Shown here piece by piece: positions 1 through 6,559 of a DNA stretch of 22,786 nt. The translations under genes and the position numbers were made by a program. Position 1 is the first letter of the stretch. Each line of letters opens with the position of its first letter. The notes below the pieces were generated by a model. That model was not told where the DNA came from. It saw only the letters and a list, made by a program, of their open reading frames with translations, and did no database searches. Source of the DNA: Candidatus Methanoplasma sp. (lineage in GTDB: Archaea > Thermoplasmatota > Thermoplasmata > Methanomassiliicoccales > Methanomethylophilaceae). Where the stretch lies: assembly GCA_031283015.1 (NCBI GenBank), contig JAITCQ010000050.1, forward strand, positions 1 to 22,786, read 5' to 3'.

Positions 1-135
1 GCCGAGGGAGCGTCTTACGGTGTCCCGGAACACATGAAATATGGTACAGCGCTTGTGCTGATGGCGATCGTGGTGGTCTTGTTCGCGTCGGCCTCCCTTA
101 TAAGACGCAGATACAACAAAAGAACAGGATGGTAA
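1..135 (+). CDS. pstA: PstA phosphate ABC transporter permease, 3' end only
   Basis: The window opens inside this gene; only the last 44 codons and the TAA stop (133-135) are present. The visible peptide has one hydrophobic helix (about residues 18-34 of the fragment, ALVLMAIVVVLFASASLI) followed by a basic cytoplasmic tail ending RRRYNKRTGW, as expected for the last membrane segment of a Pst permease. The identification rests mainly on position: pstB starts four bases after the stop, which is the usual pstA-pstB order of the high-affinity phosphate importer. Another MetI-type permease cannot be excluded from so short a piece. Confidence 0.75.
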   Translation, partial: AEGASYGVPEHMKYGTALVLMAIVVVLFASASLIRRRYNKRTGW

Positions 136-139
136 AATC

Positions 140-898
140 ATGACAATGGACATAATCGAAACGGACGACCTCTGCTTTTGGTATGGGGACAAGCAGACGT
201 TGTTCGACATCAACATACCCATTAAAAAGAACGCTATAACCGCACTCATAGGGCCGTCGGGATGCGGCAAATCTACTTTGATCAGAATATTCAATAGGAT
301 GAACGACCTGATCGACGGGACCAAAACGACAGGGGCCGTGTTCTTCAACGGCGAGAACATTTACAAGCCCGACACAGACGTCCTGAGGCTTAGGAAAAGG
401 GTAGGAATGATCTTCCAGAAGCCCAATCCCTTTCCCATGACCGTCAAGGACAACATAACCTACGGCCCAAAGCTGCACGGCGTGAACGACCGCAAGGAGC
501 TGGATGCGATAGTGGAGGAATCTCTGCGGAAGGCTGCCTTGTGGGATGAGGTCAAGGATAGGCTAAACACATTCGCCCTGTCCCTATCGGGGGGACAGCA
601 GCAGAGACTGTGCATCGCGCGCGCTTTGTCGATCAATCCTCAGGTGCTGCTGATGGACGAGCCGACATCCGCTCTGGACCCGATAGCCACATCAAAGATC
701 GAAGAGCTGGCACTCGAGCTTAAAGAGGAGTACACCGTGGTGACGGTCACGCACAACATGCAGCAGGCCAGGAGGATCAGCGATTACACCGGGTTCATGT
801 ATCTCGGGAAACTGGAAGAGTTCGGGAGGACAAAGCATGTGTTCGATAATCCGGATAGCAAGCTTACGAAGAAGTATGTGTCGGGGATATTCGGTTGA
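140..898 (+). CDS. pstB: PstB phosphate-import ABC transporter ATPase
   Basis: This is the ATP-hydrolysing subunit of the high-affinity phosphate importer PstSCAB, working on the cytoplasmic face of the membrane. The 252-residue product has Walker A GPSGCGKST (residues 38-46), the Q-loop with the PstB-typical text QKPNPFPM, the signature LSGGQQQR, Walker B VLLMDEPTSALDP and the switch histidine in VTHNMQQA. The FNRMNDL and QKPNPFPM segments separate PstB from other ABC ATPases. The length matches the family (about 250). The ATG at 140 lies four bases after the pstA stop, with a purine-rich AGGATGG just upstream overlapping the pstA end. A second ATG at 146 is a possible alternative start. No phoU follows; the next gene is a convergent tRNA. 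Confidence 0.96.
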   Translation: MTMDIIETDDLCFWYGDKQTLFDINIPIKKNAITALIGPSGCGKSTLIRIFNRMNDLIDGTKTTGAVFFNGENIYKPDTDVLRLRKRVGMIFQKPNPFPMTVKDNITYGPKLHGVNDRKELDAIVEESLRKAALWDEVKDRLNTFALSLSGGQQQRLCIARALSINPQVLLMDEPTSALDPIATSKIEELALELKEEYTVVTVTHNMQQARRISDYTGFMYLGKLEEFGRTKHVFDNPDSKLTKKYVSGIFG

Positions 899-908
899 AG
901 CGGAAAAG

Positions 909-992
909 CGCCGAGAGGGAGATTTGAACTCCCGAGGGATAGTTCCCACGAGCTTTCCAGGCTCGCGCCGTACCGGGCTAGACTATCTCGGC
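909..992 (-). tRNA. tRNA-Ser (anticodon GGA)
   Basis: Read on the minus strand, the 7-base acceptor strand GCCGAGA (992-986) pairs with TCTCGGC (916-910), with discriminator G at 909. The anticodon stem CGAGC/GCTCG encloses the loop CTGGAAA, giving anticodon GGA for serine UCC codons. The T arm is GGGAG-TTCAAAT-CTCCC. The variable arm of about 15 bases fits a class II tRNA such as tRNA-Ser. The total is 84 nt, CCA is not encoded, and an oligo-T stretch (minus-strand CTTTT) follows as a likely terminator. It is convergent with pstB, only ten bases away. Confidence 0.95.
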
Positions 993-1015
993 TCGGCGCC
1001 TACAAACCCCTTCCT

Positions 1016-1025
1016 GAATTAATAC
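1016..1025 (-). promoter_or_regulatory. TATA-like box of tRNA-Ser
   Basis: The minus-strand text GTATTAATTC is centred about 28 bases upstream of the first tRNA base (992). That is the expected spacing for an archaeal TATA box. The assignment rests on spacing and base composition only. Confidence 0.5.
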
Positions 1026-1038
1026 CTTTCTAAACCTT

Positions 1039-1149
1039 ACCCGCCGCAGTGACCGAGAACAGCCGCACGCTGGCACTGGCCCCTGCGGCATATGCGCGTA
1101 CAAAGCGCAGGCATACCGGAAGCAAACATCCACGGAACGGGAATGAAAA
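1039..1149 (+). repeat. Duplicated non-coding leader, copy 1
   Basis: This stretch directly upstream of the first DUF4275-like gene matches the stretch upstream of the second (1772-1875). Shared blocks by eye are ACCCGCCGC, GAACAGCCG, CACTGGCCCC, and a block of the form TACAAAGCGCAGGCATACC versus TACGAAACGCAGACATACC, then GAAGCA. It is not a coding extension, because a TGA at 1144-1146 is in frame immediately before the ATG. It was therefore duplicated with the gene and may be a 5' UTR or control region. Confidence 0.7.
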
Positions 1150-1659
1150 ATGGGAAAGAAGATAACTGTCAGGGAGTTCATACTTGGTCTTCAGAGATCA
1201 GGGATCGAGACCGCAGAGATGTCTCCCCGGGAAGTGAACGAATTTAAGAACAAATGGTATCGGTCGTTCATCCCTTTGATCAAAGACAACGACCGGCTGA
1301 GGGCGGTCTGTCTCGGAATAGACGACGACCGTCTTGTTCCCGGAGATTGCAACAAAGACGTAAGAGAGTACGGCTTCAAGGGATTTTTATGGCACGCCTA
1401 CAGGAACGAAGCGATAACCGATTGTAAAAAAGGCGGTTACGCAAAGGTGGCTTTCAATAAAGAACCCAAAAGAGACATGATCCTGCTAGACAACTTCTCC
1501 CATGAGAACACGGCCTTCCTGATCAGGAACATCCCAGGCATAAAGGCAGAGGACATAGACAATCTGACCGATGTGACCCTGACCGACGCTGATCTCAAGT
1601 GGACATATTCAAAGACCCATGAGGATGGGTGGTTCGGCCCCTATTTCTATAAAAAATGA
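1150..1659 (+). CDS. DUF4275-like protein, copy 1
   Basis: This is a soluble protein of 169 residues with no signal peptide or membrane segment. The layout resembles DUF4275: a central FKGFLWHAYRNEA block (about residues 76-88), a KVAFN block, a segment on tolerance of the active region (ENTAFLI), and a C-terminal WTYSKTHE...FGPYFYKK. I recognise the family from the WH-Y and THE-GPYF blocks only; no function is established. The ATG at 1150 is supported by the identical MGKKITVREF start in the neighbouring copy and by an in-frame stop just upstream. About 117 of 169 positions agree with the second gene by eye, with no gaps needed. It stands alone with its own leader and has no operon partner other than its duplicate. 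Confidence 0.85.
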   Translation: MGKKITVREFILGLQRSGIETAEMSPREVNEFKNKWYRSFIPLIKDNDRLRAVCLGIDDDRLVPGDCNKDVREYGFKGFLWHAYRNEAITDCKKGGYAKVAFNKEPKRDMILLDNFSHENTAFLIRNIPGIKAEDIDNLTDVTLTDADLKWTYSKTHEDGWFGPYFYKK

Positions 1660-1771
1660 GCGGAGGACAGGCTTGGGGATAAGTGTATAGCAACCCCCGA
1701 AAGAATACTCTTTCCCCAGACCTCTACATATCTTCGATCGCGTAAATGAACTATACGAAAAAGAATAAATC

Positions 1772-1875
1772 ACCCGCCGCGCGGGCCGGGAACAGCCGTG
1801 CACTGGCCCCCGAGGTACGTTCGGATACGAAACGCAGACATACCTGAAGCACAATTCGCCAGACAAGGAATGGAA
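1772..1875 (+). repeat. Duplicated non-coding leader, copy 2
   Basis: This is the counterpart of 1039-1149, about seven bases shorter, the main gap lying after GAACAGCCG. An A+T-rich text, GAATAAATC, sits at about 1763-1771 and could be a TATA box, so the homology begins just downstream of a likely promoter. An ATG-started reading frame runs through it from 1798 in phase with the gene, but copy 1 has a stop in the same phase, so I do not treat it as coding. Confidence 0.65.
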
Positions 1876-2391
1876 ATGGGAAAGAAGATCACAGTCAGGG
1901 AGTTCATCGTCCTACTTCGGAGATCCGGGATCGAGACCGTAGAGCTATCCCCCTCGGAGATCAAAGGCTATAAGAACCGATGGTACAGAACGTTCGTCTC
2001 TCCCGCGAAGGACAGCGGTCGGCTCAGGGCGGTCTGCCTCGGAATAGACGATGACCTCCGTATCCATCCGGGTTGCGGCAAGGATGCGAGGGAATCCGGT
2101 TTCAAGGGGTTCTTGTGGCATGTTTACCGGTATGAGGCGATAATCGATTACAAGAAGGGCATCTACGCAAGAGCGGCATTCAACAGGCAACTCAAAAAGA
2201 ACATGATCCTAGTGGACAACTTCTCCCGCGAGAACACCGCCTTCCTGATAAGGGACGCGCCCGGCATCAGGGCCGAGGATCTGGACAATCTGACCGACGC
2301 GACCATTACCGACGTCGATTATGCATGGACATACTCCAAGACCCACGAAGAGGAATGGTTCGGTCCTTACTTCTACAAGAAAAGAGTGTGA
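1876..2391 (+). CDS. DUF4275-like protein, copy 2
   Basis: This tandem paralogue of the gene at 1150 has 171 residues, ending in an extra RV after the shared GPYFYKK. All the conserved blocks of copy 1 are present: FKGFLWHVYRYEA, AAFN, NFSRENTAFLIRD, and WTYSKTHEEEWFGPYFYKK at the end. The start at 1876 (MGKKITV) is chosen because it aligns exactly with copy 1. In-frame ATGs at 1870 and 1798 would add residues with no counterpart there. The two copies differ most in residues 30-75 and least in the GFLWH and THE-GPYF blocks, suggesting those carry the function. Function unknown. Confidence 0.83.
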   Translation: MGKKITVREFIVLLRRSGIETVELSPSEIKGYKNRWYRTFVSPAKDSGRLRAVCLGIDDDLRIHPGCGKDARESGFKGFLWHVYRYEAIIDYKKGIYARAAFNRQLKKNMILVDNFSRENTAFLIRDAPGIRAEDLDNLTDATITDVDYAWTYSKTHEEEWFGPYFYKKRV

Positions 2392-2479
2392 TCGGGCAGT
2401 CTTGCGGCCGTGCGCCGGACCCCTGCCCCAGCGGTCCAAAGAGCAGTATCGGCGAAAACAATAAAAGCGCTTTGGGGTA

Positions 2480-2501
2480 TTTTAAACAGTAAAAAAAGGT
2501 G
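2480..2501 (+). promoter_or_regulatory. Promoter and ribosome site of the FmdE-family gene
   Basis: TTTTAAA at 2480-2486 lies about 24 bases upstream of the GTG start, as for a leaderless or very short transcript. AGGTG at 2497-2501 is a plausible ribosome binding site five bases before GTG at 2507; the same AGGTG at the same spacing precedes nikR. An alternative TATA-like ATAAAAG lies at 2461-2466. Confidence 0.45.
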
Positions 2502-2506
2502 TTATT

Positions 2507-3031
2507 GTGGACAACGGACTCTGGGATGAATGCGTCAGGTTCCATGGACATGCCTGTCCTGGACTCGCTATGGGTTACAGAGCGGCAGAGCTGGGGATGG
2601 AGGCCCTCGGCATACCTGTCGAAAGGGCGGCGGACGAAGAGATCGTGTGCGTCGCAGAGAACGACGCCTGCGGAGCGGACTGCGTTCAGTATATGTTATC
2701 ATGCACCGTCGGGAAAGGGAACCTGGTGTTCAGGCCGTCAGGAAAGATGGCGTACTCCTTCTTTGACAGGAGGACGGGGAAGAGCGTAAGGATACTCTTC
2801 AGGCAGATGGACAGGACCGGCGACCGCGAGACGATGATCCGCACCGTACTCACAGCGCCGAAGGACGAGGTCGTCGAGATCAAGGCCCCCCTGTACGGAG
2901 CGCCGGAGAAAGCTAGGCATTTCGACAGCATACGATGTGATAGATGCGGGGAGTTCTGCAGAGAGGATAAGATCCGACTGAGCCTGGGAGAACGGCATTG
3001 CTCGGACTGTTATACGCCGTACGACAGATGA
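2507..3031 (+). CDS. FmdE-family protein with C-terminal zinc finger
   Basis: The 174-residue soluble protein begins with the FmdE signature: FHGHACPG at residues 12-19, then a conserved acidic/cysteine stretch with ENDACGADCVQ. It ends with a treble-clef-like zinc finger, C144-x2-C147 and C165-x2-C168, plus an extra C151. FmdE was named as a protein copurifying with molybdenum formylmethanofuran dehydrogenase, but the wider family is often found apart from that enzyme and its role is not settled. The start is GTG at 2507, chosen for the MDNGLWDECVRFHGH context and the AGGTG upstream. The stop is one base away from the stop of the convergent ABC ATPase gene, so the 3' ends of the two transcripts must overlap. 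Proximity to a metal-type importer suggests a role in metal or cofactor handling (inference). Confidence 0.88.
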   Translation: MDNGLWDECVRFHGHACPGLAMGYRAAELGMEALGIPVERAADEEIVCVAENDACGADCVQYMLSCTVGKGNLVFRPSGKMAYSFFDRRTGKSVRILFRQMDRTGDRETMIRTVLTAPKDEVVEIKAPLYGAPEKARHFDSIRCDRCGEFCREDKIRLSLGERHCSDCYTPYDR

Positions 3032-3032
3032 G

Positions 3033-3851
3033 TCATCCATGGATATGGTCGTGTATGTCGTGAGGATGCTCGTGGTCAGCAAGGTGTTCATATTTCGATG
3101 AGTCTCTAGGAACAACGAAGGGGATGCCTTTGTGATGCACGATCTCGGCGTGCATACCGTACACCTTTCTGATCAGGCCCTCGGTGATCACTTCCACACC
3201 GCCATATGCCGCAGCCCTTCCGCCCTTCAGGAACAGGAATCGGTCGGAGTAATGGACGGCCAGGTTTATGTCGTGCATCGTCATTATCGTACAAACGCCT
3301 CTGGACCTGACGGCATGCTCGATCATATGCATGGTCGTGTGTTGGTTCGAGATGTCCAAATTGTTCGTGGGTTCGTCAAGAACGAGCACCCGGGGCTCCT
3401 GGACTATCGCTCTGGCGATCTGTGCCTTTTGGAACTCGCCTCCGCTTATCTGGTCCATGTACCTCAACGAAAGATGGGACATCCCGAGGGCGTCTATCAC
3501 GGAGCTCACTTTGTCTATGTCGGACCGCGTTGCCGACCATTCGATGTGCGGTTTCCTTCCCATCAATATCGAATCGAACACGCTCAGTCTTGAGACCGGA
3601 GCGCTCTGAGGGACGAAGGCGATATTCTTCGCCTGCTCTCGTCCTTTAAGATCCAGGATGTTCACCCCATCTATCATGACGCTTCCCTCCTCTGGGTCAT
3701 GTATGTTGCATATGCATTTCAGCAAGGTCGTCTTTCCCGCGCCGTTGGGTCCGAGGATGGAGATTATCTGGTTATCGTCAGCATCGAACGACACTTTATC
3801 CAGGATCTTTGTGGTCCCGTAGGAGAAACTTAGATCTTTGACGTTCATCAT
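3033..3851 (-). CDS. FecE/BtuD-type ABC transporter ATPase with His-rich tail
   Basis: This is the ATPase of an importer for iron-chelate, corrinoid or related metal ligands. The 272-residue product has Walker A GPNGAGKT (34-41), the signature ISGGEFQKAQIARA, Walker B VLVLDEPTNNLD and the H-loop in MTMHDINLA. The order and sizes match FecE/BtuD ATPases (about 255). The unusual part is the last 19 residues, which hold seven histidines (256, 260, 262, 264, 267, 269, 271) spaced by acidic residues, a metal-binding type of tail not needed for ATP hydrolysis. Its start overlaps the permease stop by four bases (ATGA), so the two are translationally coupled. The operon order is binding protein, permease, ATPase. 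The substrate is not known; the histidine tail and nickel-gene neighbourhood favour nickel, cobalt or a metal-tetrapyrrole. Confidence 0.93.
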   Translation of the reverse strand: MMNVKDLSFSYGTTKILDKVSFDADDNQIISILGPNGAGKTTLLKCICNIHDPEEGSVMIDGVNILDLKGREQAKNIAFVPQSAPVSRLSVFDSILMGRKPHIEWSATRSDIDKVSSVIDALGMSHLSLRYMDQISGGEFQKAQIARAIVQEPRVLVLDEPTNNLDISNQHTTMHMIEHAVRSRGVCTIMTMHDINLAVHYSDRFLFLKGGRAAAYGGVEVITEGLIRKVYGMHAEIVHHKGIPFVVPRDSSKYEHLADHEHPHDIHDHIHG

Positions 3852-4942
3852 CTTCTTCTGCGCCCCCTCAAAAGTATAAAAATGAACAGCGGTCCGCCGA
3901 TCGCCGACGTGATTATCCCCACCGGTATCACGGTATAGAACGCATAGGTGCCGATCACGTACGCTACCAGCAGGACCAGGGACCCCACGAGCATGGATCC
4001 GATCAGGACATATCTGTTATCGTTACCGATGACCTTCTTGACTATGTGCGGCCCGATGAGACCTATGAACCCAATGATCCCCATGAACGATACCACCACG
4101 GCGGTGAGGGCGGTCGCCATCGTAAGGCCGACGTACCGGGTCGCCTTCATGTTCACGCCGAGCCCGGACGCGATGTCATCTCCGGCTTCCATAGCATTAT
4201 AGTCCCAGCGCTTGTAGAAGAAGTACACCGCCGCGGCAAACAGGACCGCCGCCACTATGTATAGATTGTCCCAAGAGACCTTGCTTAGACTGCCGAACTG
4301 CCAAAACACTATCGCCGACAACGCGACGTCGTCCGCTATGTACTGGAGGAACGCCAATCCGGCGGAGAAGATCGAACTTATCGCCAATCCCGCCAAGACT
4401 ATCGTTTCGGGTGTGCATTCGGTGACCTTTACCAGCAGGATCATGATCCCGGTGGCGGTCATGGCGAATGCGAAAGCAAGCACGGTGACCATCAGAGGAT
4501 TGGATATGGTCACGTAGGCCGCGGTGGACCCGACGATCAACCCCCCTTGTAAGAACAATATCCCGAGCGACGCGCCGAATGCGGCCGCGTTAGAAAGCCC
4601 GAGCGTGAGCGGCGATGCCAAAGGGTTCCTGAGTATGCTCTGCATCACGCACCCCGCTATGCCCAGCGCGGATCCTGCCAATATTGCCGCAACGACCATC
4701 TTAAGGCGCAGATCCCAGACCACCTTGCTGTTCCACGAATCGTCGGGATCGAAGATATAGCGTATTATTTCAGAGAACGAAAGATCGGTAGAACCGAGTT
4801 TGATCGTGATGAGCGACAAAAGGAAAAGGGAGGCCGCAAGAGCCCCGAGGAAAAGTCGCTTCTTCCGCGAATACCTGAGATAGCCTTCGGAAGTATTATG
4901 GCCCTTCGCATCGGTCACCCCTCGCTTCTCACGCATCATCAT
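3848..4942 (-). CDS. FecCD/BtuC-type ABC transporter permease
   Basis: This 364-residue integral membrane protein has about ten hydrophobic segments, consistent with the FecCD fold. Family motifs are visible: GCVMQSILRNPLASPLTLGLS (the typical G-x2-Q-x3-RNPLA-P-x-LG block) and, later, GIIGFIGLIGPHIVK near the ATPase contact. The N-terminus carries about 30 hydrophilic residues before the first helix (LFLGALAASLFLLSLITI), slightly longer than usual; three ATGs in a row (MMM) leave the exact start open by two codons. It begins 21 bases after the binding-protein stop and overlaps the ATPase start by four bases. The C-terminus ends in a short arginine tract (RGRRRR). The family carries iron-siderophore, haem, cobalamin and some nickel or cobalt chelates; sequence alone does not choose between them. 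Confidence 0.94.
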   Translation of the reverse strand: MMMREKRGVTDAKGHNTSEGYLRYSRKKRLFLGALAASLFLLSLITIKLGSTDLSFSEIIRYIFDPDDSWNSKVVWDLRLKMVVAAILAGSALGIAGCVMQSILRNPLASPLTLGLSNAAAFGASLGILFLQGGLIVGSTAAYVTISNPLMVTVLAFAFAMTATGIMILLVKVTECTPETIVLAGLAISSIFSAGLAFLQYIADDVALSAIVFWQFGSLSKVSWDNLYIVAAVLFAAAVYFFYKRWDYNAMEAGDDIASGLGVNMKATRYVGLTMATALTAVVVSFMGIIGFIGLIGPHIVKKVIGNDNRYVLIGSMLVGSLVLLVAYVIGTYAFYTVIPVGIITSAIGGPLFIFILLRGRRRR

Positions 4943-4963
4943 ATCACATTCATGCCCGAAGGT

Positions 4964-6187
4964 TCATGCCGCGGTTATGCGGTAGGTCCCGTTCTCAAGT
5001 TTTATCAAGACCTCTTCCAGCAGAGGCAGCTCCGCGTTGTTCGCGGCCGACTTCTGTACAAAGAACTCGGACATATCTTCGAACACGCCGCTTCCGCGGT
5101 CCCCGTAGAACACGGCGAAGATATTGTCGATCCTCTCCGCAACCTCGCCGGGGGTAAGGGTGCCGTACAGGAGATGGGAGAGATAGTACGCGCTTGCCAG
5201 CGAACAGTCGTAGTTAATGCTGTCCCATACGATCGGGACCGTCACGTATAACCTCACATCGTCGTCGGCTGTGCCGTTGTTATTCTTCTTGTAAAGATAT
5301 TCGAGCACGTGCTGGCTGTCCTGTTCGGCCATCTTGTCAGAGGATGATGGATCGATGACGATCACATCTATGGCCATCTTGGTGAATTCCTCAATGTTGA
5401 GCGTGATCCTGTTTGCGGAGGAACCGCCTTTGTAGGCATTGCTGCCGCCGATCAGGGATAAAGGTACGTAGACGGGGAACGTCGTGTTCAGAGTGTTGCT
5501 GCCGTTTATCGTGACGCCCGCTACGTATACGTTATCCGTTGATTCTCCGATCAGGGACCTTAGGTCTCCGAGTATCGATTCTATTCCCTTTATTATCTCG
5601 GCGGCCCTGTCCTCTTTCCCCAAAAGGGTGCCGAGAAGACTGAATGTGTCTTTCAGGTCCGCAGATAGTCCGTAGTTGTCATCCGACATGTTCGCCATGT
5701 TCTGCGCCTTTATGACGGCAAGGGAACATCTGCTCGCAAGCACCCTGCAGTTGTCGGTGTAGCTGTTCCAGACGCTCTCCTGAACGATGACCAGGCTTGG
5801 GTTGAGGTTGCCGATGGACTCCGCCGTGCCGGATTCGAGAGCATTGTCCGCATGGTATCTCGTAAGCTTATCGTAGGGGTAGGCGTAAGAGTACGCCCTC
5901 CCGTTCTTGTTATCTGTCACATCGCCGTTGTCGACCTCTACGATCAGATCGTAGACATCAAAGCAGGACAGGAACCGGAGGGGTCCGGAGCTCCCGACGG
6001 TCACTATGCCACCTTTAAGCGTATCTGGCACAGTCACCGTCCTGCCTACGGCGTCAACTACCTGCTGGCCGGCAGTGTCGGGGCGCGTGTCATCGCCGCT
6101 GCCGCCGTCCCGCGCAACGGCATATATGCCGACAGCGGCAACAGCTAGAACCACCACAACCGCAGCAGCGGTAATTTTAAGACTCAT
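4964..6187 (-). CDS. ABC transporter substrate-binding protein (FepB/BtuF type)
   Basis: This is the extracytoplasmic receptor of the importer encoded by the next two genes. The product of 407 residues starts with a hydrophobic segment (ITAAAVVVVLAVAAVGIYAVA, about residues 5-25) with no lipobox cysteine, so it is probably membrane-anchored by its N-terminus, as is common in archaea. A Gly/Asp/Thr-rich linker leads to VDAVGRTVTVP, the typical opening of class III binding proteins, then GTAESIGNLNPSLVIVQ and, in the second lobe, FTKMAIDVIVIDPSS. I prefer ATG 6187 (MSLKITAA) to the ATG at 6202, because a TATA-like TATTAAATAG is centred near 6215, which would put the transcript start at the first codon. 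The ligand cannot be read from the sequence. Confidence 0.9.
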   Translation of the reverse strand: MSLKITAAAVVVVLAVAAVGIYAVARDGGSGDDTRPDTAGQQVVDAVGRTVTVPDTLKGGIVTVGSSGPLRFLSCFDVYDLIVEVDNGDVTDNKNGRAYSYAYPYDKLTRYHADNALESGTAESIGNLNPSLVIVQESVWNSYTDNCRVLASRCSLAVIKAQNMANMSDDNYGLSADLKDTFSLLGTLLGKEDRAAEIIKGIESILGDLRSLIGESTDNVYVAGVTINGSNTLNTTFPVYVPLSLIGGSNAYKGGSSANRITLNIEEFTKMAIDVIVIDPSSSDKMAEQDSQHVLEYLYKKNNNGTADDDVRLYVTVPIVWDSINYDCSLASAYYLSHLLYGTLTPGEVAERIDNIFAVFYGDRGSGVFEDMSEFFVQKSAANNAELPLLEEVLIKLENGTYRITAA

Positions 6188-6214
6188 GGAATAGAGTAAC
6201 ACGATTTTCTATTT

Positions 6215-6225
6215 AATATTACTCA
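6215..6225. promoter_or_regulatory. AATATTACTCA repeat over the importer promoter
   Basis: This element is one of three related in the 180-base divergent region. On the minus strand it reads TGAGTAATATT and runs into the TATA-like TATTAAATAG of the binding-protein gene. A protein bound here would compete with TBP/TFB. The other copies are at 6310-6322 and 6333-6343. Confidence 0.45.
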
Positions 6226-6309
6226 CGCCCTTCTGTGAAAGTATTTTTTGAACTCTGGTGAGGGCGGCAGGTCGTTCCCGTCAGCAGAAAGGTGACTTCG
6301 ACATTTGTC

Positions 6310-6322
6310 TTAGTATTACTAA
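6310..6322. promoter_or_regulatory. Palindromic operator-like site TTAGTATTACTAA
   Basis: This is a 6-1-6 inverted repeat with perfect arms (TTAGTA-T-TACTAA) in the region between the divergent importer operon and the cfbC-like/cfbA genes. Its right half (GTATTACTAA) recurs as AATATTACTAA at 6333-6343 and AATATTACTCA at 6215-6225. The repetition in both promoters makes a shared regulator likely. Which regulator is not shown. Confidence 0.5.
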
Positions 6323-6332
6323 TATATAGAAC

Positions 6333-6347
6333 AATATTACTAAATAT
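6333..6347 (+). promoter_or_regulatory. Repeat and TATA-like box upstream of the cfb genes
   Basis: AATATTACTAA (6333-6343) runs into TAAATAT (6341-6347). The latter is centred about 24 bases before the ATG at 6368, a spacing fitting a leaderless archaeal transcript. The operator-like repeat therefore covers the probable TATA box, as it does on the divergent side. Confidence 0.45.
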
Positions 6348-6367
6348 GATAATGACTATGTTTTTTT

Positions 6368-6501
6368 ATGCGACTGGTAGCGCTATACGGGAGGGGGAGT
6401 ATGGGTAAGTCTACCGTTGCATCAAATTTAACGACGCCCCTCTAAAGAGGGGAAATAAGATGCTGCAGTTCGGATGCGGCGAGCGCTTCTGCGATGAATG
6501 A
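6368..6501 (+). pseudogene. cfbC: Decayed 5' fragment of a NifH-like cfbC gene
   Basis: Translation from ATG 6368 gives MRLVALYGRGSMGKSTVASN then LTTPL and a stop at 6443-6445. This is recognisably the N-terminus of the NifH/CfbC family, whose P-loop reads YGKGGIGKST; here the first P-loop lysine is Arg and a glycine is Ser. From 6445, in another frame, the codons read KRGNKMLQFGCGERFCDE before TGA at 6499. That resembles the continuing second strand of CfbC (typically G-x-KVMQFGCDPK-DST), so a net frameshift lies near 6434-6445, inside the palindrome CCCCTCTAAAGAGGGG (6437-6452). Only about 45 codons survive. CfbC is the reductase component of Ni-sirohydrochlorin a,c-diamide cyclase in F430 synthesis, and the next gene is a CfbA-like chelatase, which strengthens the call. 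NifH itself is the alternative. Confidence 0.72.
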
Positions 6502-6559
6502 GGCGGGGCCCGCGGCATCTTACGCCGTCCGGTATGAACAAAGTACAGGAAGGTACGGA

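Noticed and set aside
1798..1875. N-terminal extension of the second DUF4275-like gene from ATG 1798
   Set aside because: The same region upstream of copy 1 has a stop codon in phase, and the two proteins align from MGKKITV.
6195..6203. GTAACAC near the importer start, like one half of a GTGTTAC/GTAACAC dyad
   Set aside because: No inverted partner is found at a sensible distance on either side; a lone heptamer is not evidence of a NikR-type site.
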